Source: DASQGA01 sp038209555 (GTDB lineage Bacteria; Actinomycetota; Thermoleophilia; Gaiellales; Gaiellaceae). Taken from it: a stretch of DNA of 5,568 nt. Location: NCBI GenBank assembly GCA_038209555.1, contig JBBQXP010000139.1, positions 1 to 5,568 of the forward strand, given 5' to 3'. Numbering within the stretch: the stretch's first letter is position 1; each line of letters begins with the position of its first letter. The position numbers and the translations under genes are program-made. Shown in pieces: positions 1-5,568 of the stretch. Under the pieces are notes generated by a model. It made no database searches. It had not been told where the DNA came from and worked only from the letters and a program-made list of their open reading frames with translations.

Positions 1-14
1 GGGAGTGGAGATCC

Positions 15-2075
15 TCACGCAGCGCTCGTGGGTACGGGTTCCGTCGGGGCGCGCTGCGGAGGTGGAGCGACCTGCAGGCGGCGAAGCTCGTCGATCGGGA
101 TATGGCAGCGCATGAAGTGCCCCGGCTCGACCTCCGCGAGCTGAGGCTCCTCCGTGTCGCAGATCTCGCCGATCCTGCGTGGGCAGCGGGTGTGGAAGAC
201 GCAGCCGGAAGGAGGATCGGCCGCACTGGGGATGTCGCCCTCCAGACGGATGCGCGGCCGCTCCTCGCCTTCGATCGTCGGGATCGCGGAGAGGAGGGCC
301 TCCGTGTACGGGTGATGAGGCCCGTCGAAGACGCGCTCGGCCCCCCCGACCTCCATCAGCCGGCCGAGGTAGAGAACGGCGATCCGGTCGGACAGGTAAC
401 GGACGATGCCGAGGTCGTGCGAGATGAAGATGTAGGACGTCTGCTCGTCCCGCTGGAGCTCCCCGAGCAGGTTCAGGATCGCTGCTTGGACGGAGACGTC
501 GAGGGCCGACGTCGGCTCGTCGCAGACCACGATCCGGGGATTACCGGCGAACGCCCGTGCGATCGCGACCCGTTGCTTCAGCCCGCCGGAGAGCGAGGCG
601 GGTCGAACGGACAGGTAGCGGTCGTCGAGGCGAACGGAGCGCGTCAGCGCAACCATGCGGTCGTCGCGCTTGCGCCCGTGCAGGCCGGCCAGCCGCTCGA
701 GCGCGCGGCCGACGATGCGCTTCACGGCATGCCGCTGGTTCAACGCCTGGTCAGGGTTCTGGAAGACGATCTGGATCGCCCGAATGTCGTCTCGCGTGCG
801 CTTCCCTGTCGTGCCGGGGAGGTTATGGTCGTCGAGGACGAGCACGGAGTCTGCATCTGGCTTCGTGATCCCGAGCAGGACGCGCGCAAAAGTCGTCTTC
901 CCGCTTCCCGACTCGCCCACGAGGCCGAGGGTCTCGCCCGGCCAGAGCTCGACGGAGACGCCTGAGAGCGCGTGGATCTGGCTGATTCCCTGCCGGAACG
1001 TCTTCGAGACGTCCGAGGCCCGGAGCACAGGCACCACGGAAGGATCTCGTGGGACGGGCGGAAGATCCTCTGGAGTCTGGCGCGGGATGTCCTGGGCCTG
1101 CTCGTGGTAGAAGCACCGGGTCACACGGCCGCCGGGGAGCGGCACGGGCGGCGGCGGCTCGGTCCGGCAGCGGTCGTCGGCGAGCGGGCACCGGTCAGCA
1201 AACACGCAGCCGGGGAGGTGGGCGCCAGGTGGGGGGAGGAAGCCGGGGATCGAGTCGAGGCGTCCCTGATCCTTCCGCATCCCACCTCGTGGGATGCAGC
1301 GGAGGAGCCCGACGGTGTACGGATGGCGAGGATCGTCGAAGAGCGCCCTCGCCGCGCCCTCCTCCACGAGCGCCCCGGCGTAGAGGACGCCGACCCGATC
1401 GCACATCTTCGCGATCACGCCGAGGTTGTGGGAGATGAAGAGGACGCTCGCCCCAAACTCCTGCCGGAGGTTTGCAACGAGGTCGAGCACCTCGGCCTCG
1501 ACGGTGGCGTCGAGGCCCGTGGTGGGCTCGTCGAGGATCAGAAGGGTGGGATCCGAGGCGAGCGCCATCGCGATGACGACCCGCTGCTGCATGCCTCCCG
1601 AAAGCTGATGCGGGTAGCGCTGCATTACTGAGCCGGCGTCTGCGATCTGCACCTTGCGGAGCATCTCCTCGGCCCGGTCGCGCGCCTCCTTGCGCTCGCC
1701 GCCCAGCACCTCGAAGACCTCCGCGATCTGGCGCCCGACGCGGATCGAGGGGTTGAGAGCACGGCCGGGATCCTGGTAGACCATCGAGACCGCCTTCGCG
1801 CGCATCTCCCGAAGCTCGGTGCGTGAGAGGGTCAGCAGGTCACGCCCGTCGACGAGCACGCGGCCGTTCCTGATCCTGCCGTTTCGCGCCAGGTGGCGGA
1901 CGATCGTGAACGCGACCGTCGACTTCCCACAGCCGGACTCCCCGACCAGGCCGTAGCTCTCGCCCTTCGCGACCGAGAACGAGATGCCGCGCAGCACCTG
2001 GCGCTCCCGCCCCCTGATGCGGTAGGCGACATCGAGATCGACGACGTCGAGCGCGTTCGACTGATCCACGCTCAT
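15..2075 (-). CDS. Fused two-domain peptide/nickel-type ABC transporter ATPase (DppD-DppF fusion)
   Basis: This 686-residue cytoplasmic protein hydrolyses ATP to drive the importer encoded upstream. It carries two complete nucleotide-binding domains, so one chain replaces the usual DppD and DppF pair. Domain 1 (about 8-260) has Walker A GESGCGKST at 45-53, Q-loop Q101, signature LSGGMQQ at 158-164, Walker B LLILDEP at 178-184 and H-loop H216. Domain 2 (about 348-600) has GESGSGKTT at 387-395, Q439, LSGGLKQ at 495-501, IVVCDEP at 515-521 and H553. No catalytic residue is missing. Each domain ends in an oligopeptide-transporter C-terminal region (HPYT at 251-254 and 588-591) followed by four spaced cysteines. 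A Pro-rich linker (about 326-347) joins the halves and a Pro-rich tail ends the protein. The ATG at 2073-2075 overlaps the permease stop by four bases (ATGA). A longer in-frame ATG at 2165 would add a 30-residue Arg-rich stretch inside the permease gene and is unlikely. Fusions of this kind are common in actinobacteria. Confidence 0.95.
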   Translation of the reverse strand: MSVDQSNALDVVDLDVAYRIRGRERQVLRGISFSVAKGESYGLVGESGCGKSTVAFTIVRHLARNGRIRNGRVLVDGRDLLTLSRTELREMRAKAVSMVYQDPGRALNPSIRVGRQIAEVFEVLGGERKEARDRAEEMLRKVQIADAGSVMQRYPHQLSGGMQQRVVIAMALASDPTLLILDEPTTGLDATVEAEVLDLVANLRQEFGASVLFISHNLGVIAKMCDRVGVLYAGALVEEGAARALFDDPRHPYTVGLLRCIPRGGMRKDQGRLDSIPGFLPPPGAHLPGCVFADRCPLADDRCRTEPPPPVPLPGGRVTRCFYHEQAQDIPRQTPEDLPPVPRDPSVVPVLRASDVSKTFRQGISQIHALSGVSVELWPGETLGLVGESGSGKTTFARVLLGITKPDADSVLVLDDHNLPGTTGKRTRDDIRAIQIVFQNPDQALNQRHAVKRIVGRALERLAGLHGRKRDDRMVALTRSVRLDDRYLSVRPASLSGGLKQRVAIARAFAGNPRIVVCDEPTSALDVSVQAAILNLLGELQRDEQTSYIFISHDLGIVRYLSDRIAVLYLGRLMEVGGAERVFDGPHHPYTEALLSAIPTIEGEERPRIRLEGDIPSAADPPSGCVFHTRCPRRIGEICDTEEPQLAEVEPGHFMRCHIPIDELRRLQVAPPPQRAPTEPVPTSAA
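105..203 (-). other. Four-cysteine motif of ATPase domain 2 (candidate 4Fe-4S site)
   Basis: Cysteines 625, 631, 639 and 657 are spaced C-x5-C-x7-C-x17-C after the second nucleotide-binding domain (GCVFHTRC, then EIC, then MRC). The spacing mirrors the domain 1 motif with one extra residue in the middle gap, so both halves keep all four cysteines. Cluster binding is inferred. Confidence 0.6.
1113..1208 (-). other. Four-cysteine motif of ATPase domain 1 (candidate 4Fe-4S site)
   Basis: Cysteines 290, 296, 303 and 321 of the ATPase are spaced C-x5-C-x6-C-x17-C inside the C-terminal extension of the first nucleotide-binding domain (GCVFADRC, then DRC, then TRC). This cysteine pattern is typical of Dpp/Opp ATPases, and in the mycobacterial fused OppD an iron-sulfur cluster sits in such an extension. 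Cluster binding here is inferred from the spacing. Confidence 0.6.
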
Positions 2076-2965
2076 CGCTCGAGCACCGACTGGACGCCGT
2101 CGGCGATCAGATTCACGCCGACCACCAGGGTCGCGATCGCAAGAGCGGGAAAGAGCGCCGTCCACCAGAAGCCGCCTCCGATCAGGCCGTAGGACTCCGC
2201 GATCTGCAGGCCCCAGTCCGGCGTCGGAGGCTGGATGCCAAAGCCGAGGAAAGAGAGCGTGGCGACGGTGAAGATCGCGTATCCGAGACGCACTGTGAAC
2301 TCGACGATAACCGGCGGGAGGACGTTCGGGAGGATCTCGACGAACAGGATGTACGGGGCCCGCTCGCCTCGCAGCTTGGCTGCGGAGACATATTCGAGCT
2401 CGCGCTCCGACAGGACCGCCGAGCGCACCGTCCGAGCGATCAGCGGCGTGAAGACGAGACCGATGACGACGATCACCGTGATGTTCGAGGGTCCGAGCGC
2501 GGTCAGCGCGAGCAGCGCCACGATCACGATCGGAAGGGCGAAGAAGGCTTCGACGACCCGTGAGATCGCCTCGTCGACGATCCCCCGGAAGTAGCCCATA
2601 ACCAACCCGAGGGCTGTGCCGGCCACCGTCCCGAGGATGGTGGCGAGGAGTGCGACCGTAATGATGTCGCGCGAGCCAACCAGGACTCGCGAGAAGATGT
2701 CTCGGCCGAGGGAGTCAGTTCCGAAGAGATGCGCGCCCGACGGCGCCTTCAGGGTCACCGAAGAGTTTGTTTGGAGAGGATCGTCCGGCGCGATCAGGTT
2801 GCCGAAGATGGCGCAGACGACCCAGAAGCCGACAATGAACAGCCCGACGAGGAACGTCTTCGAGCGGAGGAGCGCGTGGAACGTCTCGCGTCGAGCCCTG
2901 CGGAGCTCGGAGGTGTCGACCGGGAGCGCGCTTCCGGGCTCGACCGAGGGCGTCGTCGCAGTCAC
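2072..2965 (-). CDS. dppC: DppC-type permease subunit of peptide/nickel-type ABC importer
   Basis: This 297-residue inner-membrane protein forms half of the translocation channel, paired with the DppB-type subunit. A hydrophilic N-terminus (1-36) leads into about six membrane segments (roughly 38-58, 101-125, 136-157, 161-180, 218-240 and 268-289). The family's loop motif HLFGTDSLGRDIFSR lies at 79-93. The cytoplasmic EAA coupling loop starts at EYVSAAKLRG (191-200) and ends at ILPN (211-214); this is the part that contacts the ATPase. PDWGLQI at 249-255 is also characteristic. I chose the GTG at 2963-2965 because it gives the usual family length, has a ribosome site GAGG seven bases upstream, and overlaps the stop of the preceding permease by four bases (GTGA). 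Reading further upstream to an ATG at 3253 only translates the end of the DppB gene in the wrong frame. Its own stop overlaps the ATPase start. Confidence 0.95.
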   Translation of the reverse strand: MTATTPSVEPGSALPVDTSELRRARRETFHALLRSKTFLVGLFIVGFWVVCAIFGNLIAPDDPLQTNSSVTLKAPSGAHLFGTDSLGRDIFSRVLVGSRDIITVALLATILGTVAGTALGLVMGYFRGIVDEAISRVVEAFFALPIVIVALLALTALGPSNITVIVVIGLVFTPLIARTVRSAVLSERELEYVSAAKLRGERAPYILFVEILPNVLPPVIVEFTVRLGYAIFTVATLSFLGFGIQPPTPDWGLQIAESYGLIGGGFWWTALFPALAIATLVVGVNLIADGVQSVLER

Positions 2966-3918
2966 GACTCGGCCCTCGCGACGCGGACGCGCGGGTTCAA
3001 GAGCGAGGTGAGGATGTCGGCGACGAGCGTCATCACGATGAAGATGATGCCGATGGTCAGGATCGCCGACTGGAGCATCGGGAAGTCCTTGCGCGTCGCG
3101 GCGTTGAAGATCAGGAGGCCCATCCCCTGGTAGTTGAAGATGCGCTCGATCACGACGAGCCCGCCCATCATGAAGCCGGCCTGGACGGCGATGACCGTGA
3201 TCGTGGGCAGGAGCGAGTTGCGAAGGACATGACGCCCGAGCACGGTCCGCCACGGAAGGCCCTTGAGGACGGCGGTGCGCGCGTAGTCGGAATCCAGTGA
3301 CGTGACGGTTCCCGCCCGAGCCATGCGCGCGATGTAGCCGAAGAGGACAGCGGTTAGGGCAAGGGCCGGCAAGAGGAGGTACTTGAGCCCCTCGAAGAAG
3401 CCGACGTCGGCTGGCGCGGCGGCGGTGACAGGGAGCAATTCGAGCCAGATGCCGAAGACGAGGATCAGGACGATCGCCGTGACGAACTCGGGCACGACCG
3501 CGAGCGAAAGCCCGGTCACCGTGATCGTTCGATCGATGAGCCGTCCGACCTTGAGCGCGGCGATCACGCCACCCAGGATGCTGACGGGGATGACGATGAT
3601 GAGGGCGAAAGCAGCGAGCTTGAGCGAGTTGACCAGTGCGTCGCCGATGAAGCCCGACACCGGCGCGCTGAAGACGTAGGACGTGCCCATGTCGCCATGG
3701 ACGAAGCCCGAGAGCCAGTCCCAGTAGCGGGTTAGGAGCGGCCGGTCGAAGCCGAGCTCGTGGTTCAGCTGCGTGACGGCGCCGTCGTCGGCGAACGGTC
3801 CGAGAATGGCCCGGCCGGGATTACCCGGGAGGACCTGAGCGCCCGTGAAGACGATGATGCTCAGGAGCCACAGCGTCACAATGGCGAACGCGAGACGGCG
3901 GGCAAGAAAAATAAGCAT
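2962..3918 (-). CDS. dppB: DppB-type permease subunit of peptide/nickel-type ABC importer
   Basis: This 318-residue inner-membrane protein forms the other half of the channel. It begins MLIFLARRLAFAIVTLWLLS, the first membrane helix with the family's early Arg pair, and has five further hydrophobic segments (roughly 97-121, 134-156, 178-197, 237-257 and 284-306). The external loop between the first two helices holds LPGNP at 30-34 and GDMGTS at 75-80, both typical of DppB/OppB. The EAA coupling loop is DYARTAVLKG (211-220) through RNSLLP (233-238). The C-terminal LLNPRVR (306-312) matches the LDPRIR-like ending of the family, with Asn replacing Asp. The ATG at 3916-3918 follows only a weak GAG seven bases upstream. 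The first codons are unusually A/T-rich, which may help initiation. The stop is shared with the GTG of the next gene. The gap to the binding-protein gene is 50 bases and contains a hairpin. Confidence 0.95.
   Translation of the reverse strand: MLIFLARRLAFAIVTLWLLSIIVFTGAQVLPGNPGRAILGPFADDGAVTQLNHELGFDRPLLTRYWDWLSGFVHGDMGTSYVFSAPVSGFIGDALVNSLKLAAFALIIVIPVSILGGVIAALKVGRLIDRTITVTGLSLAVVPEFVTAIVLILVFGIWLELLPVTAAAPADVGFFEGLKYLLLPALALTAVLFGYIARMARAGTVTSLDSDYARTAVLKGLPWRTVLGRHVLRNSLLPTITVIAVQAGFMMGGLVVIERIFNYQGMGLLIFNAATRKDFPMLQSAILTIGIIFIVMTLVADILTSLLNPRVRVARAES
2974..2977 (-). promoter_or_regulatory. Ribosome binding site supporting the GTG start of the DppC-type permease
   Basis: On the minus strand this reads GAGG (within GAGGG), seven bases before the GTG at 2963-2965. 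It lies inside the last codons of the DppB-type gene. With the GTGA overlap it supports GTG as the true start over the distant upstream ATG. Confidence 0.6.
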
Positions 3919-3925
3919 CGATGTT

Positions 3926-3928
3926 CTC
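3926..3928 (-). promoter_or_regulatory. Weak ribosome binding site of the DppB-type permease
   Basis: The mRNA reads GAG followed by AACATCG and then ATG, so the only Shine-Dalgarno-like bases are three with seven-base spacing. They can pair with the CTC at the other foot of the intercistronic hairpin (plus-strand 3958-3960), across a three-base bulge. Confidence 0.35.
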
Positions 3929-3931
3929 GGT

Positions 3932-3957
3932 GGGTGCCCGGCTCGCGCCGGGCACCC
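3932..3957 (-). promoter_or_regulatory. Intercistronic stem-loop between the binding-protein and permease genes
   Basis: A perfect inverted repeat gives an 11-bp stem in the mRNA: GGGTGCCCGGC pairs with GCCGGGCACCC and closes on the loop GCGA, a GNRA tetraloop. It begins 11 bases after the binding-protein stop and ends 13 bases before the permease ATG. No U-run follows, so it does not look like a classic intrinsic terminator. In ABC-importer operons such hairpins commonly protect the upstream binding-protein message from 3' decay or reduce read-through, giving more binding protein than permease. That role is inferred here. Confidence 0.7.
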
Positions 3958-3968
3958 GAGTATCCGTC

Positions 3969-5568
3969 CTAGGCCTTCGTTGCGCGGTCGACGAACAGGT
4001 GGTTGATTGCCGTCGGGACGACACCAGACACGCCCTTGAGCGTCGGAGTCAGGATGTTGTAGAAGTAGGCGAAGATGATCGGCGTCTCCTCGAGCAGGAG
4101 CGTCTGGATGTTCCCCGCAATCTCCTGCTGCCGGCCGATGTCAGGCTCGGCGTAGAAGTCGTTCACGAGGCCGTCGTACTCGGCGTTCTTGAAGTGCGCG
4201 GCGTTCCACACGCCGTCGGAGAGGAGCGGTGCGCCGAGGAGCACGTTCGGAACACCGCGGTGCCCGTAGTCGACGAGGCTCATGACCGAATCGAGCCACG
4301 GCGACTTGCCGAAGACCGCGTCGCCGTAGTACGTCGACGGATCCTGGATCAGGAGCTTGATGTCGACCCCGATCTCCTTGGCCGAGTTCTGCACGATCTG
4401 GGCGTACTGCGGCACCTCGCCCGTCTTGATTGCGTTCATCTGCACCGAGAAGCCGTTTGGCACGCCAGCGTCGGCCATCAGCTGCTTCGCCTGCTCGATG
4501 TCCTTCTCGCGCTGTGGCACGTCTTTGTTCGTCGCGGCGAAGACCGGTGCGAACGGGCTGTCGTTCCCGAGATCGCTGTAGCCCTCGAAGAGCCCATCGA
4601 TGATCCCCTGGCGATCAAGGGTGAGCGCGATCGCCTGCCGCACCCGGTTGTCCTTGAACGGCTTTTGGTCACAGCGCATCGAGAGCTGTCGGTGTGTTGA
4701 GCCGTTGATTTTGATGATCGTGAAGTTGTCCGTGTCGTTGATAATCGCCCGGCCGTTCGCGATGTTGGTCGCGTCGAGAGCGTCGACCTGCTTCCCCTGC
4801 AGCAGGAGGACGGCCGCCGCCGCGTCGTCGTAGAAGGTGATCTCAACGCGGTCGGGAAGGGCCTTTTCGCCCCAGTACTTCTCGTTCCGGACGAGCGAGG
4901 CCCCGACCTTCGGCGTGTAGGAGTCGAGGTTCCACGGTCCGGTGCCGATCCAGGTCTTCTCCCAGTCTCCCTCGTAGTTCTCCGGGAGGATGATGGCGTT
5001 GTAGTTGTCGGACGAGACGAGGAAGGGCCAGGATCCGTTCGGCGCCTCGAGCTCGAAGACGACGGTCGTCTCGTCAGGCGCAGACACCCCGCCGCCGTTC
5101 AGGATGCCCTGGAAAACCGAGAGGGCGTTTGATTTGTTCTTCGGGTCGGCGAGCCGGTTGAACGTCGCCGCCACGTCCGCTGTCGTCATCGGCGTCGAGG
5201 CTTCGTCGTTGAACGTGACACCCTGGCGGATATTGAACGTCCAGACAGTGGCGTCGTCGTTCGCCTCCCAGCTCTCCGCGATCCTCGGTTGGAGCTCCGG
5301 GTCGCCGAGCGAGTAGGAGAGATACTCGCCTGTCTGACCGTTCAGGCAGAGGCCGCCCGCGTCCGCGACCGTCACCGGATCGAGGCCCGAGCTCGGCGTC
5401 GTGAGACCGAATTTGAACGTCCCGCCGGCCTTGCCCTCCGGAGCCGTAGTGGTCGCCCCCGTTCCGGACGGTTCGTCGGAGCCCCCGCATGCAGCCGCAA
5501 GCCACCCGACGACCGGAATCGACAATCCCATGATGGTGCCGCGCCGAACGAACTCGCGCCGGCTTATC
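3969..5568 (-). CDS. Extracellular substrate-binding lipoprotein, SBP_bac_5 (DppA/OppA) family; 5' end outside window
   Basis: This is the ligand-capturing component of the importer, held on the outer face of the membrane. Residues are numbered from the in-frame ATG at 5531. The frame stays open to the right edge and adds 12 codons that include SRREFVR, a twin-arginine motif, so the true start lies outside the window. A short hydrophobic stretch ends at LAAAC, placing the lipidated Cys at 15, followed by a Gly/Ser/Thr/Pro-rich tether (16-37). The family pattern is clear: PRIAESWEANDDATVWTFNI (82-101, with IRQGVTF following), TTADVAATFNRL (116-127), GTGPWNL (196-202), RNEKYWG (215-221), FKDNRVRQAIALTLDR (292-307) and QAKQLMADAGVPNG (347-360). 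Visible length (532 residues) fits the family. The region expected to help form the ligand pocket reads DYGHRGVPN (421-429), unlike the classic dipeptide-binding sequence, so the ligand is uncertain. It is the first gene of the four visible and ends in TAG. Confidence 0.95.
   Translation of the reverse strand, partial: ISRREFVRRGTIMGLSIPVVGWLAAACGGSDEPSGTGATTTAPEGKAGGTFKFGLTTPSSGLDPVTVADAGGLCLNGQTGEYLSYSLGDPELQPRIAESWEANDDATVWTFNIRQGVTFNDEASTPMTTADVAATFNRLADPKNKSNALSVFQGILNGGGVSAPDETTVVFELEAPNGSWPFLVSSDNYNAIILPENYEGDWEKTWIGTGPWNLDSYTPKVGASLVRNEKYWGEKALPDRVEITFYDDAAAAVLLLQGKQVDALDATNIANGRAIINDTDNFTIIKINGSTHRQLSMRCDQKPFKDNRVRQAIALTLDRQGIIDGLFEGYSDLGNDSPFAPVFAATNKDVPQREKDIEQAKQLMADAGVPNGFSVQMNAIKTGEVPQYAQIVQNSAKEIGVDIKLLIQDPSTYYGDAVFGKSPWLDSVMSLVDYGHRGVPNVLLGAPLLSDGVWNAAHFKNAEYDGLVNDFYAEPDIGRQQEIAGNIQTLLLEETPIIFAYFYNILTPTLKGVSGVVPTAINHLFVDRATKA
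5487..5567 (-). other. Twin-arginine lipoprotein signal region of the binding protein (N-terminal part off the window)
   Basis: Translation of the minus strand from 5567 gives I, then SRREFVR, then RGTIMG, a hydrophobic core (LSIPVVGWLAAA) and Cys at 5487-5489. SRREFVR fits the Tat consensus S/T-R-R-x-F-x-K/R. The residues before Cys fit the permissive bacterial lipobox pattern, with Ala rather than Leu at -3. This implies export in a folded state by the Tat pathway, then lipidation by Lgt and cleavage by Lsp. Using the ATG at 5531 would discard the arginine motif, so that ATG is probably internal. Confidence 0.8.

Noticed and set aside
102..965. Long open frame on the plus strand opposite the ATPase gene (287 codons)
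   Set aside because: It lies wholly antisense to a gene with complete catalytic motifs. Its translation is Arg/Asp/Glu/Val-rich with no recognisable domain, as expected from GC-rich antisense frames.
972..1631. Plus-strand open frame opposite ATPase domain 1 (219 codons)
   Set aside because: It is antisense to conserved coding sequence, shows no family motif and is charged low-complexity in character.
192..2050. DNA-level repeat between the two ATPase halves
   Set aside because: Similar stretches, such as those around the two Walker A regions (about 900-930 and 1930-1960), reflect homologous protein domains. They are diverged and do not indicate a recent duplication.
2076..2165. N-terminal extension of the ATPase to an ATG at 2165
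   Set aside because: It would overlap the permease gene by about 90 bases and add an Arg-rich stretch unlike any ATPase N-terminus. The ATG at 2075 gives a normal start and a four-base overlap.
2966..3253. N-terminal extension of the DppC-type permease to an ATG at 3253
   Set aside because: The added 96 residues are the DppB gene read in another frame (Arg/His/Pro-rich, no membrane character). The GTG at 2965 has a ribosome site and the family's normal length.
3932..3957. Reading the intercistronic hairpin as an intrinsic terminator
   Set aside because: No U-run follows the stem on the transcribed strand, and the downstream genes are needed for the same transporter, so full termination here is unlikely. 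Partial attenuation remains possible.
3921..4700. Plus-strand open frame opposite the end of the binding-protein gene, starting in the intergenic gap (259 codons)
   Set aside because: Its start falls in the hairpin region and its body is antisense to clearly conserved binding-protein sequence. The product is Val/Arg/Leu/Asp-rich with no domain.
1..5568. Search for tRNA or rRNA genes, CRISPR arrays, insertion-sequence ends or phage-type genes
   Set aside because: Nothing of these kinds was seen. Apart from the 50-base gap and the 14 bases at the left edge, the window is filled by four transporter genes.

Overview
This window is one ABC-importer operon of the peptide/nickel (Dpp/Opp, 'PepT') family. 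All of it is read on the minus strand, so gene order runs from right to left. The operon holds a substrate-binding lipoprotein (3969 to beyond the right edge), a DppB-type permease (2962-3918), a DppC-type permease (2072-2965) and one long ATPase with two fused nucleotide-binding domains of DppD and DppF type (15-2075). Only 14 bases lie beyond the ATPase stop, so any terminator or next gene is outside the window. The promoter and the true start of the binding protein are also outside, to the right.

The DNA is GC-rich (about 60-70% in most lines by eye, with some nearer 50%), which favours G/C at third codon positions and produces many long antisense shadow frames. The fused DppD-DppF ATPase, the short Thr/Ser/Gly/Pro-rich tether after the lipoprotein cysteine and the overall composition suggest a high-GC bacterium, most likely an actinomycetote. 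This placement is inference; no rRNA or marker gene is present.

The four products form one machine. The binding protein, anchored outside the membrane by a lipid on its cysteine, captures a peptide-like or other small ligand. It delivers the ligand to the DppB/DppC membrane channel, and the two-domain ATPase powers import. Genes B, C and DF are chained by 4-base stop/start overlaps (TGA with GTG, then TGA with ATG), which indicates translational coupling and equal output. The binding protein is set apart by a 50-base gap containing a perfect 11-bp hairpin with a GNRA-type loop, a layout that usually allows more binding protein than membrane parts.

The points most worth attention are: the binding protein's twin-arginine motif, which lies upstream of the only ATG in view; the intercistronic hairpin, which may cover the weak ribosome site of the permease gene; and two four-cysteine motifs in the ATPase that match the iron-sulfur site known in this family. 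I see no sign of an undescribed system: this is a well-formed member of a known transporter family whose ligand cannot be named from sequence.
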